Shown: positions 17,409 through 25,360 of the stretch, one piece after another
Numbering within the stretch: the stretch's first letter is position 1
Layout of the letters: every line of letters begins with the position of its first letter
From: JBFMHP01 sp040752855
GTDB taxonomy: Bacteria > Pseudomonadota > Gammaproteobacteria > RBG-16-57-12
Direction: 5' to 3'
NCBI GenBank assembly: GCA_040752855.1
Contig: JBFMHP010000042.1
Span: 98,526-162,525 of the forward strand
Length of the DNA stretch: 64,000 bases
Notes under the pieces: generated by a model
Database searches by the model: none
Told to the model about the DNA's origin: nothing
What the model saw: the letters and a program-made list of their open reading frames with translations, nothing else
Translations under genes and position numbers: made by a program

Positions 17409-19439
17409 ATGAATCGTCTTGCTTCCGAAACCAGTCCCTATCTCCAGCAACACGCCCACAATCCGGTGGACTGGTATCCCTGGGGCGAGGAGGCGCTCGC
17501 CCGCGCGCGTACCGAGGACAAACCCATCCTGCTGTCGATCGGTTATTCCGCTTGCCATTGGTGCCATGTGATGGCGCATGAGTCGTTTGAAGATGAGGCC
17601 ACGGCGCGGGTGATGAACGAGCTGTTCATCAACATCAAGGTCGATCGCGAGGAACGCCCCGATCTCGACAAGATCTACCAGACCGCGCATCAACTCCTGA
17701 TGCAGCGCGGCGGCGGTTGGCCGTTGACGGTGTTTCTTTCCCCCGAGGATCAAACGCCGTTTTTCGCCGGCACCTATTTTCCGCGTGAGCGCCGTTATGG
17801 CATGCCGCCGTTCGCCGAACTGATGCGCAACGTGGTGGACTTCTTCCACGAACACCGCGCCGAGATCCGCCAGCAAAATGCCTCACTCGTCCATGCCTTG
17901 CACGAACTCGACGGGGTGCAGAGCAACCGCGGCGAGCGGCTGACCGCCGCACCGCTCGACATCGCGCATCAGCAATTGAAAAAGCAGTTCGATGAAAAAC
18001 ACGGCGGCTTCGGGCCGGCGCCGAAATTCCCCCATGCCAATTACGTCGAACGCCTGCTGCGCCACGAGGCCTTGGCGGCGGCGCAGGGTCAGTCCGATGC
18101 GAACACGCTCGCCATGGTGACCACCACACTCGACGCCATGGCCTACGGTGGTTTGTATGATCACCTCGGCGGCGGTTTCTATCGCTACGCGGTCGATGGG
18201 GAATGGCAGATCCCGCATTTTGAAAAGATGCTCTATGACAACGGACCGCTCTTGGCGTTATACGCTCAGGCCTTTCAGCGCACGGGCGCTGCGCATTACC
18301 GCGCGGTGGTCGAGCAGACTGCGGCATGGGTGTTGCGCGAGATGCAGTCAGCGCAAGGCGGCTATTATTCCAGCCTCGATGCCGATTCCGAGGGCGAGGA
18401 AGGGCGGTTTTATGTTTGGGACAAATCGGCGGTAAAAAATCTCCTGAGTGAAGACGAATGGCGTGTGGCGCAACAGCGTTTTGGCTTTGATCAGCCGGCC
18501 AACTTCGAGGGCCATTGGCATGTGCAAGTCCCGCCGCGCGAGCGCGAGATGCTCGACGCACACTCACAGGCTTTGCTTGAGCAAGCGCGCGCCAAGTTAT
18601 TTTCCGCGCGCGAACAGCGCGTGCGGCCGGGGCGTGACGAGAAGATTCTGACCTCGTGGAATGCGCTGATGATCAAAGGCATGGCCTGCGCCGGACGCAT
18701 CCTGCAACGTCCGGAGTGGATCGCCTCGGCCGAGCGCGCGCTCGATTTCATTCGCGCCGATCTGCTGATCGATGGCCGGCTCAAGGTGAGTTACAAGGAC
18801 GGCCAGGCGACGCTCAACGCCTACCTCGATGACTATGTGTTCCTCGCCGACGCGATTCTCGAATTATTGCAGGCGCGCTGGCGTGATGGCGACCTCGCCT
18901 GGGCGGTGCAGTTGATGGAGGTGGTGCTGACGCAGTTCGAGGACACCGAGCACGGCGGATTTTATTTCACCTCGCACGATCACGAGCGCTTGATTCACCG
19001 CTCCAAGGTGATGGGAGACGATGCGCTACCTTCCGGCAACGGCGTGGCGGCCAAGGTGTTCGCCCGGCTCGGCCATCTGCTGGCCGAACCGCATTACTTG
19101 CAGGCCGCCGAGCGCACCCTGCAGGCGGCTTGGCCGGTGCTTGCGCAAGTGCCCTATATCCACAGCACGCTGCTCGATGCCTTGCAGGACGTGCTCTATC
19201 CGGTCGAGGTCGTGGTGCTGCGCGGGCGTGACGCGGAGCTGATGACATGGCAGCGCAGCGCGCAGCAGCGTTATGCGCCGCAGCGCCTGTGTCTGGCGAT
19301 TCCGGAGGCCGCGAGTGATTTGCCGGCAGGCTTGGCGCAATATGCGCCGGGCAGCGGTGTCACGGCCTACGTCTGCCGCGCGCAGACCTGCGAGGCGCCG
19401 CTGCATGATCACGCGGCCTTTGTCGCGCGCATGAGCTGA
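17409..19439 (+). CDS. Thioredoxin-fold DUF255 protein (YyaL / SPATA20 family)
   Basis: 676 residues, the normal length for this family. The N-terminal thioredoxin-like domain starts NRLASETSPYLQQHAHNPVD and carries a CHWC redox motif in YSACHWCHVM. The rest resembles an (alpha/alpha)6-barrel of the glycosidase or epimerase type, including LGGGFYRYAVD and PHFEKMLYDN. The biochemical role of the family is not settled. Adjacent genes give no clear functional hint. It ends opposite a convergent gene with a long hairpin between. Confidence 0.93.
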   Translation: MNRLASETSPYLQQHAHNPVDWYPWGEEALARARTEDKPILLSIGYSACHWCHVMAHESFEDEATARVMNELFINIKVDREERPDLDKIYQTAHQLLMQRGGGWPLTVFLSPEDQTPFFAGTYFPRERRYGMPPFAELMRNVVDFFHEHRAEIRQQNASLVHALHELDGVQSNRGERLTAAPLDIAHQQLKKQFDEKHGGFGPAPKFPHANYVERLLRHEALAAAQGQSDANTLAMVTTTLDAMAYGGLYDHLGGGFYRYAVDGEWQIPHFEKMLYDNGPLLALYAQAFQRTGAAHYRAVVEQTAAWVLREMQSAQGGYYSSLDADSEGEEGRFYVWDKSAVKNLLSEDEWRVAQQRFGFDQPANFEGHWHVQVPPREREMLDAHSQALLEQARAKLFSAREQRVRPGRDEKILTSWNALMIKGMACAGRILQRPEWIASAERALDFIRADLLIDGRLKVSYKDGQATLNAYLDDYVFLADAILELLQARWRDGDLAWAVQLMEVVLTQFEDTEHGGFYFTSHDHERLIHRSKVMGDDALPSGNGVAAKVFARLGHLLAEPHYLQAAERTLQAAWPVLAQVPYIHSTLLDALQDVLYPVEVVVLRGRDAELMTWQRSAQQRYAPQRLCLAIPEAASDLPAGLAQYAPGSGVTAYVCRAQTCEAPLHDHAAFVARMS

Positions 19440-19521
19440 ACCCATATCGCGGCAAGCCGTTTCGCGCCGGCTCCACGGCGCTCTGTGGCCCTGCCGGGCG
19501 GCGAGCAGTACTCCGGAGATG

Positions 19522-19563
19522 CCCATGCCGGACAATGACGCGCCCGTCTTTGTCCGGCATGGG
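19522..19563. terminator. Long hairpin between convergent genes, possible two-way terminator
   Basis: CCCATGCCGGACAA (19522-19535) pairs perfectly with TTGTCCGGCATGGG (19550-19563). The 14-base interior contains a further GACG/CGTC stem. It lies 80 bases after the DUF255 stop and 30 bases after the stop of the opposite gene. No run of T follows on either strand, so a structural or REP-like role is also possible. Confidence 0.5.
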
Positions 19564-19592
19564 TGCTGCGCGGAGTGGTTCGTGCTGCGGTG

Positions 19593-19955
19593 TTACTTTC
19601 CAGTGAAGTTGGCCGCGATGTATTCGCCGCCCAGGCTCAAAAAGACGTAGAGCGTTTGGCGGTCGGGTTCGCTGATCTTGTCATTTTTGAACTCGACCAC
19701 CCATTCGGTGCTGCCGCTGAAATCTTTCTTCTCGGATTTCACCGCGCGCACCGTTTTCCAGCTTTTGTCGATTTTACCGCTGTCGGCCAATCGGGCGACG
19801 TTTTTTGCGGCGATTTCCTCAGCCTTGCCTTGCGTGACGGCATCATGGGCATGGCCATGGTCATGTGAGTGTCCGTGATCGTGGCCCGCGCCGGCCATGG
19901 CCGCCAAGGGGGCCAGGCTCAGGGTCAGGCAGAACAAGAGTGCTTGTGTACGCAT
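19593..19955 (-). CDS. Secreted His-rich small protein, DUF6488-like
   Basis: 120 residues with a signal peptide (MRTQALLFCLTLSLAPLAAM) followed by a His/Asp/Gly-rich tract (GHDHGHSHDHGHAHD) that looks like a metal-binding segment. A small globular domain ends in YIAANFTGK. This matches my recollection of DUF6488 proteins found near heavy-metal resistance genes, but the name is tentative. It lies 19 bases from the stop of the HupE-like gene on the same strand. Periplasmic metal binding or buffering is inferred. Confidence 0.75.
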   Translation of the reverse strand: MRTQALLFCLTLSLAPLAAMAGAGHDHGHSHDHGHAHDAVTQGKAEEIAAKNVARLADSGKIDKSWKTVRAVKSEKKDFSGSTEWVVEFKNDKISEPDRQTLYVFLSLGGEYIAANFTGK

Positions 19956-19974
19956 CGTTTAGGTCTCCTCGTTA

Positions 19975-21132
19975 TCAATCGATACTTTCGTGGGTGGATT
20001 TAACCGGGATGTGCATGGATTCTTCTGGCGCGATCTCCTCCTTCGTTTGTAAGAGCTGGTATGCGCCCTTGGTTTTCAGCGTGATGGTGACCGGGGTGCG
20101 GGCGCTGTTTTTCCAGTACCAGCCATGCGTGCCGTCGAACGAGGCCGTCAGGCTGCCGCTCGATTGGTGGGCGGTGTTCTTGTCAAAACTCTGGAAAAAA
20201 CCGGTCGTATCGCCCGTCGGTTCTCCATGGAAATCGAAAAACAGATTTTCGCCATCGGTTTGCCATGAATACTCAAATGTCGCCCCTTGCGCCAGCAGCA
20301 GCTTGTATTCCTTGTCAGCTCGCGCGGGGATGGTAATGGTCATCGTGTCCTTCCATGGCAATGCCTGAACCTCCTGAGGCGCGCGGGTATCGGCGGTGGT
20401 ATGCGGCGCCGGCGCCGCGCTGGCGGCCAACAGCTCGGAATTGCTGGTGTGTTCATAGCCGTGCATTTGCATGAGGAACAGCAAAATCCCCGCCACGATC
20501 AAACCGTAGTTCGCGATCGCGCTGAATGTTTGAAAAAAATGACTCTTGCGCCAGGCAGCGATGAACAGCAGCATCAAAGTAAGGGCGGCGATTTGCCCCA
20601 GTTCGATGCCGATGTTGAACGAGATGATGTTGAGCAGCAGGTGGTCCTCGCTCAGCGGCAACTCCTGCAGGCGGGTCGACAGACCAAAGCCGTGAATCAG
20701 GCCCAGGCCGATGATCATCAACATCATGTTCGGCGGATTGATATTGAGGTACTTGCGAAAGCCGTCGAGGTTGGCGAAGGCGATGTAACAGACGCTCAGG
20801 GCGATCACCGCGTCGATGGCGTAGTAGTTGAGCTGGATGGCGTTGAACGTGGCGTAGATGAGGGTCACGCTGTGGCCCAGGGTGAAGGCGGTGACGTATT
20901 TGGCGATGTCGCGGAAACTGGTCAGGAAGAAGATGATCCCGAACACAAACGCCAGGTGGTCGTAGCCGGACAGCATGTGTGTTGCGCCAATCCACAGGTA
21001 GCGCAGATTGCCGCCCTCGATAATGGACTGCTTCTCGGCCTCCGACATCCCGTGGGCGTATGCCAGGTTGGAGACCAACGCCCATACAATCAGCCCGGTG
21101 ATCAGCAAAAAGAAATTGCGTTGCAACAGCAT
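19975..21132 (-). CDS. HupE/UreJ-family membrane protein fused to a periplasmic anchor-type domain
   Basis: About 385 residues from the ATG at 21130-21132. The longer in-frame extension upstream has no family character. A signal or transmembrane segment ends at LAYAHGMSE. Six or so helices follow with the HupE/UreJ_2 features HMLSGYDHLAFVFG and GHSVTLI, and a final helix ends near residue 235. The C-terminal 140 residues (KEYKLLLAQGATFEYSWQTD, FDGTHGWYWKN) resemble a separate transmembrane-anchor protein often seen with metal efflux genes. HupE/UreJ proteins are linked to nickel or cobalt uptake. The neighbours, two His-rich proteins and a PII-like protein, support a metal role; the metal itself is unknown. 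Confidence 0.82.
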   Translation of the reverse strand: MLLQRNFFLLITGLIVWALVSNLAYAHGMSEAEKQSIIEGGNLRYLWIGATHMLSGYDHLAFVFGIIFFLTSFRDIAKYVTAFTLGHSVTLIYATFNAIQLNYYAIDAVIALSVCYIAFANLDGFRKYLNINPPNMMLMIIGLGLIHGFGLSTRLQELPLSEDHLLLNIISFNIGIELGQIAALTLMLLFIAAWRKSHFFQTFSAIANYGLIVAGILLFLMQMHGYEHTSNSELLAASAAPAPHTTADTRAPQEVQALPWKDTMTITIPARADKEYKLLLAQGATFEYSWQTDGENLFFDFHGEPTGDTTGFFQSFDKNTAHQSSGSLTASFDGTHGWYWKNSARTPVTITLKTKGAYQLLQTKEEIAPEESMHIPVKSTHESID

Positions 21133-21227
21133 TGGGCGGCCATTCTGAATTATTGGCAGGGTGGTGTTTGCGCGCCGCACCGGCGCCTGTTTCGTTCCGC
21201 AGGAAACGGATCTTGGAACTGTATTGA

Positions 21228-21539
21228 TCACAGGAGGTGCCCTCCTTTTTCCACGGTGGTGACCCAGTAGACCCCTTGGCCGGTGATGCAATGCTTCTTA
21301 TCGCACAGCGTGGCCAGCACGGAATCCACATCCGCGTCTTCGAGCAGGATGTCGACCCGGACCCGAGGTACCTGGCCGACCACCCGGTCGCGCGCCAAAA
21401 GAAACGGATCAGATTCAACCTCGCTTCCGTGCCCCTCGACATGGCTGAAGGTGTAGCCGGATACCTGCTCGATGGAGCGCAGCAGTTTTGTCAGATCGTG
21501 CTGAACGTCCGTATGGACGATAAGCGTCAAAAGTTTCAT
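21228..21539 (-). CDS. PII-like signalling protein (DUF3240-type)
   Basis: 103 residues from the ATG at 21537-21539, chosen because GGAGGA lies just upstream; the longer frame is not needed. The start MKLLTLIVHTDVQHDL and the end ITGQGVYWVTTVEKG give the ferredoxin-like beta-alpha-beta fold of PII-like proteins. Such proteins occur beside cation efflux or transport genes and bind metals or small ligands. Here it precedes the HupE fusion by about 95 bases. The uridylylated T-loop tyrosine of classical GlnB is not recognisable. Confidence 0.75.
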   Translation of the reverse strand: MKLLTLIVHTDVQHDLTKLLRSIEQVSGYTFSHVEGHGSEVESDPFLLARDRVVGQVPRVRVDILLEDADVDSVLATLCDKKHCITGQGVYWVTTVEKGGHLL

Positions 21540-21655
21540 GCGTGTTCCTCCGCAGTGAGTAAAGCTGGATAGTGAATTGCGCGGTCCGCGCGCCAGCAAT
21601 GCTGTGCGCAAACCGGATCGGTTTCGCGCCGCATGGCAGCGCTAACGAGGGAGCG

Positions 21656-22048
21656 TCAGAGCGGGGGAGCGCGCAGCGGCGGCCGCAGGACAAATGCCGC
21701 GGCTGGAAGCGGAGTGTTGCGATAGAGACGCCAAAATACCTTTGAACAAAGGGATCCTGGCACGAGCAGGATCACCGCGAAAAGCACGGCGAAGACCAGC
21801 GTACTCTGGGAAAGCTTTTTCAGGAATCCCTCTTGGGACAGATCCACCTGTCCCAAGTCGTCGGCGTGTCCATGCCCCAAGGTATCATGATCAAAATGGG
21901 CTTGCGCTTGATGTTCATGGGTCGGCGTTACCGGGTCATGGCTATAGGTGTGCAGATGCAATTGCACGCCCTGGGTGAACACCAGGGCGACCGCCAGGCA
22001 GACAATCCAGATAATCTTCTTTAACGTAGCCAATCGTGATCGATCCAT
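21656..22048 (-). CDS. Small His-rich membrane protein, unrecognised
   Basis: 130 residues. One helix near 11-28 (IIWIVCLAVALVFTQ), then a His-rich extracytoplasmic loop (HLHTYSHD, THEHQAQAHFDHDTLGHGHADD), a second helix near 86-104, and a Pro/Arg-rich tail. I know no firm family. The His clusters and its place at the head of the PII-like and HupE genes suggest periplasmic metal binding. Confidence 0.65.
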   Translation of the reverse strand: MDRSRLATLKKIIWIVCLAVALVFTQGVQLHLHTYSHDPVTPTHEHQAQAHFDHDTLGHGHADDLGQVDLSQEGFLKKLSQSTLVFAVLFAVILLVPGSLCSKVFWRLYRNTPLPAAAFVLRPPLRAPPL

Positions 22049-22069
22049 AGCGGTGGGGTTCTATCCGTC

Positions 22070-22091
22070 ACGCCCCGTCTGGGGCGTTTTT
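22070..22091 (+). terminator. Intrinsic terminator-like hairpin reading rightward
   Basis: ACGCCCC GTCT GGGGCGT is followed at once by a T run on the + strand. No + strand gene ends here; both flanking genes are on the minus strand, where the hairpin is followed by GACGGA and not by a U tract. It may stop antisense transcription or act weakly in both directions. Confidence 0.5.
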
Positions 22092-22111
22092 CATGGAGGG
22101 CCGCACGCGGA

Positions 22112-22897
22112 TTAATGCGGCACCTGGAAGTTGTTTTCGTTCATGAGGTCCAGGCCGCATTCGAGCTTTTCGATCCAGTCGATGAATTTGTTCACCATCT
22201 CCTTGCCCTTGAACGAGCGGCCGTGCTGCGGGACGATCATCTCGATGTCGAGCTGGCGCGCCATCTGCGCCCACAGGCGGCAGGCCTTGTTGCTGGCCAT
22301 GTAGCGGCGGTGGAAGCCGGCCATGGTGGGGATGTGTTTCTCGAAATCCTCCACCGGCTTGTCCAGCCCTTCGCTGACAATCGAGGCGCCGAGGTCGCCG
22401 GAGAACAGGATCTTGCTGATCGGGTCGTAGAAATGGAAATTGCCGACCGAGTGCAGGAAGTGCGCCGGCACGGCGGTGAGCACGGCATCTCCCAACTTGA
22501 TATTCATGCCTTCGTCGGGGATGGCAATATAGCGCGAGAAATCGGTGCTCTTGGCGCTGACCTGCTCGAGGTGCTTGGGGATCAGGTGCGGCAGGAAGCG
22601 CGCCCAGAGTTTGGAGCAGGCGACCTTGCAGTTGGTGTAGGTCATCCATTTGTCGAGCGAGGCGATGATGTCCGGGTCCTGATGCGAGGCGATGACGTAA
22701 TCGAGTTCCTTGATCGAGACATGCTTGATCACCTCCATGAACAAGGGGGTGTAGGTCAGATCGCCGCCGGGATCGATCAGGGCGGTGTGCTTGCCGTGCA
22801 TGATCAGGAACTGGTTGGCCTGAATTCCGTCTCCGCTGACCAGGTTTTCGAAGGCGAGACAAACGTGCGTGCCGTCATTGTAAAGTTGTATGGCCAT
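22112..22897 (-). CDS. MBL-fold oxygen-binding diiron (ODP/flavodiiron-like) protein without flavodoxin domain
   Basis: 261 residues with the metallo-beta-lactamase fold: ALIDPGGDLTY, then ASHQDPDIIASL in place of the classical HxExDH, HSVGNFHFYD and SGDLGAS, and a late PQHGRSF. The HQDPD pattern is typical of the diiron ODP group related to the oxygen-reducing half of flavodiiron proteins. There is no flavodoxin domain, so it would need an external electron source or act as an oxygen or NO sensor. It is the last gene of the minus-strand run after gcvPB and the PfkB kinase. Confidence 0.8.
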   Translation of the reverse strand: MAIQLYNDGTHVCLAFENLVSGDGIQANQFLIMHGKHTALIDPGGDLTYTPLFMEVIKHVSIKELDYVIASHQDPDIIASLDKWMTYTNCKVACSKLWARFLPHLIPKHLEQVSAKSTDFSRYIAIPDEGMNIKLGDAVLTAVPAHFLHSVGNFHFYDPISKILFSGDLGASIVSEGLDKPVEDFEKHIPTMAGFHRRYMASNKACRLWAQMARQLDIEMIVPQHGRSFKGKEMVNKFIDWIEKLECGLDLMNENNFQVPH

Positions 22898-22943
22898 GTC
22901 AGAGTAACCTTTGGGTCGATAGCAGTGTGATTATCATTTTAGG

Positions 22944-23876
22944 CTACATAGCATAGCCGAAATTCTCTTTGAACAAATCATCAATTTGTCGCTTATCTAC
23001 ATGGTGATTCTGGGTCCCATGCTTGGCGATGCACAGTGCGCCCATCAGCGAGGCGAGCCGTCCGGTGGTCTCCCAATCCATCTCATTGAGCAGGCCGTGC
23101 AGCAATCCCGCGCGGTAGGCGTCGCCGCAACCGGTGGGATCGCTAATGGATTGGGGACGCGCGGCGGGGATCTCGATGCGATGCTTGGCCGTATAGATCA
23201 CCGAGCCTTCGCCGCCGCGTGTGATGATCAGCGCGTGCAGGCGCTCGGCCAGTTCGTGTGGCGTCTTGCCGGTGCGCTCCTGCATCAGTTGGGCTTCGTA
23301 GTCGTTGAAGGTGGCCCAGGTGGCTTGATCGATGAAGTTGAGCAGCTCCGCGCCGTTGTACATCGGCAGGCCTTGGCCGGGATCGAAGATGAACGGGATG
23401 CCGGCCTCGGCGAATTGGGCGGCGTGTTGGAGCATGCCGTCGCGGCCGTCCGGCGAGACGATGCCGATGCGCGCGCCCTTGGCCTGCGCGATAGTGTTTT
23501 CGTGCGACATGCTCATCGCGCCGGGGTGGAAGGCGGTGAGCTGGTTGTCGTCCAGATCGGTGGTGATGAAGGCCTGGGCGGTGTAGCTGCCCTCGATTTC
23601 CTTGATGTGGGTGCGCGGGATGCCGCGCTGGTCCATCCACGCCGCGTAGGGGGCGAAATCGCGGCCGACGGTGGCCATCGGCAGCGGATGGCCGCCGAGC
23701 AGCTTGAGGTTGTAGGCGATGTTACCCGCGCAGCCGCCGAATTCGCGGCGCATCTCCGGCACCAGGAAGGAGACGTTCAGCATGTGCACCTTGTCCGGCA
23801 GGATGTGGTTCTTGAAACGGTCGTGGAACACCATGATGGTGTCGTAGGCCATTGAGCCGCAGATCAGTGCAGTCAT
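22944..23876 (-). CDS. PfkB-family carbohydrate/nucleoside kinase (adenosine kinase-like)
   Basis: 310 residues from the ATG at 23874-23876, which has AGGAGA upstream. The start MTALICGSMAYDTI, the substrate-site GGCAGNIAYNL, and the C-terminal anion-hole motif DPTGCGDAYRAGLLHG, with its catalytic Asp, place it in the PfkB/ribokinase superfamily. The substrate cannot be read; related proteins are annotated as adenosine or sugar kinases. The start codon lies 16 bases after the gcvPB stop, so it is probably co-transcribed with the glycine cleavage genes. Confidence 0.87.
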   Translation of the reverse strand: MTALICGSMAYDTIMVFHDRFKNHILPDKVHMLNVSFLVPEMRREFGGCAGNIAYNLKLLGGHPLPMATVGRDFAPYAAWMDQRGIPRTHIKEIEGSYTAQAFITTDLDDNQLTAFHPGAMSMSHENTIAQAKGARIGIVSPDGRDGMLQHAAQFAEAGIPFIFDPGQGLPMYNGAELLNFIDQATWATFNDYEAQLMQERTGKTPHELAERLHALIITRGGEGSVIYTAKHRIEIPAARPQSISDPTGCGDAYRAGLLHGLLNEMDWETTGRLASLMGALCIAKHGTQNHHVDKRQIDDLFKENFGYAM

Positions 23877-23892
23877 GGTGTCTCCTGGGGCG

Positions 23893-25350
23893 TTATTGTG
23901 GTTGGGCGGGCTTCCAGCGGATGTCGAGTTCGCGCGCCGCGCGCACATCATCCAGGCGTTTGACCGGCATGGTGTGCGGGGCGTTCTTCACCAGCTCCGG
24001 CTGCTCGCGTGCCTCATTCAAGATCTGACGCATGGCGCTGATGAAGCCGTCGAGCGCCTCCTTGCTCTCGGTCTCGGTCGGCTCGATCAGCAGGCACTCC
24101 GGCACGATCAGCGGAAAATAGGTGGTCGGCGCGTGGTAGCCGAGATCGAGCAGGCGCTTGGCGAGGTCCATCGCGGTGACACCGGTTTCCTTGGCAAGCT
24201 TGCGCAAGGTGAGGATGAACTCGTGCGTGGCACGTCGGCCGGGCAGCGCGGCCTCGAAACCGGCTTGGGTCAGCGTGTGCAGCAGATAATTGGCGTTCAG
24301 GGTCGAGAAATTGCCGACCCGCTCCATGCCTTCCCGTCCCAACATGCGGATGTAGACATAGGCACGCAGTAGGATGCCGGCGTTGCCGTTGAAGGCCGAC
24401 ATACGGCCGATGGTCTGCGGCCGATCGGACTCGTCCATCACCTGGAAGCGGTTGTCGGCGAAGCTGACCAGCGGCACCGGCAGGAACGGCAACAGGCGTT
24501 CGCTTACACCCACCGGACCCGCGCCCGGGCCACCGCCGCCGTGCGGGGTGGAGAAGGTCTTGTGCAGGTTCATGTGGATGACATCGAAGCCCATGTCGCC
24601 GGGTTTGACCTTGCCGAGGATGGCGTTGAGATTCGCGCCGTCGTAATACAGCAGGCCGCCGGCGTGGTGCACGATGTCGGCGATCTCCTTGATGCGACGA
24701 TCGAATACGCCGAGCGTCGACGGATTGGTCAGCATGATGCCGGCGGTCTGCGGGCCGACGGCGGCCTTCAAGGCCTCGATGTCGACATCGCCTTCCGCAT
24801 CGGTGGGGATCTCGCGCACCGTGTAGCCGCACATGGTGGCCGTGGCCGGATTGGTGCCGTGGGCGGCATCCGGGCAGATGATCTCGGTGCGGGCGTGGTC
24901 ACCCTGGGCGTCGTGATAGGCGCGGATCATCGCCACGCCGGCGAACTCGCCCTGTGCGCCGGCCATCGGCGCGAGCGACACCCCACGCATGCCGGTGACC
25001 TCGCGCAGGATGTTCTGCAGGTCGTACATGCAGCCGAGGAAGCCTTGGCCGTGACTGGCCGGGGTGAGCGGGTGCTTGTTGGCGAAGTTCGGCAGCAGCG
25101 CGAGCGCATGGCAGGCGCGCGGGTTGTACTTCATGGTGCAGGAGCCGAGCGGATAGAAATGGGTGTCGATGGAGAAGTTCTTCTGCGACAGCCGCGTGTA
25201 GTGGCGTACCGCCTGGAGTTCGGAGACCCCGGGCAGCGCCGGGCGGTGCTTGCGGCGCAGGTGCGCGGGGATGCCGTCGGCCGCGACGGGTTGCGTGCTT
25301 ACCTGGGCGCCGTTGCGCCGTGATGCTTGAGATTGTTCGAAGATCAGCAT
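23893..25350 (-). CDS. gcvPB: Glycine dehydrogenase (decarboxylating) subunit 2
   Basis: 485 residues, the C-terminal half of the split P-protein of the glycine cleavage system. It carries the PLP lysine in NLHKTFSTPHGGGGPGAG. GYHAPTTYFPL and EPTETES near the end are also typical. Together with gcvPA it decarboxylates glycine and passes the aminomethyl group to the lipoyl arm of GcvH. Ten bases separate it from gcvPA. Confidence 0.97.
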   Translation of the reverse strand: MLIFEQSQASRRNGAQVSTQPVAADGIPAHLRRKHRPALPGVSELQAVRHYTRLSQKNFSIDTHFYPLGSCTMKYNPRACHALALLPNFANKHPLTPASHGQGFLGCMYDLQNILREVTGMRGVSLAPMAGAQGEFAGVAMIRAYHDAQGDHARTEIICPDAAHGTNPATATMCGYTVREIPTDAEGDVDIEALKAAVGPQTAGIMLTNPSTLGVFDRRIKEIADIVHHAGGLLYYDGANLNAILGKVKPGDMGFDVIHMNLHKTFSTPHGGGGPGAGPVGVSERLLPFLPVPLVSFADNRFQVMDESDRPQTIGRMSAFNGNAGILLRAYVYIRMLGREGMERVGNFSTLNANYLLHTLTQAGFEAALPGRRATHEFILTLRKLAKETGVTAMDLAKRLLDLGYHAPTTYFPLIVPECLLIEPTETESKEALDGFISAMRQILNEAREQPELVKNAPHTMPVKRLDDVRAARELDIRWKPAQPQ

Positions 25351-25360
25351 GGGTGTGGTC

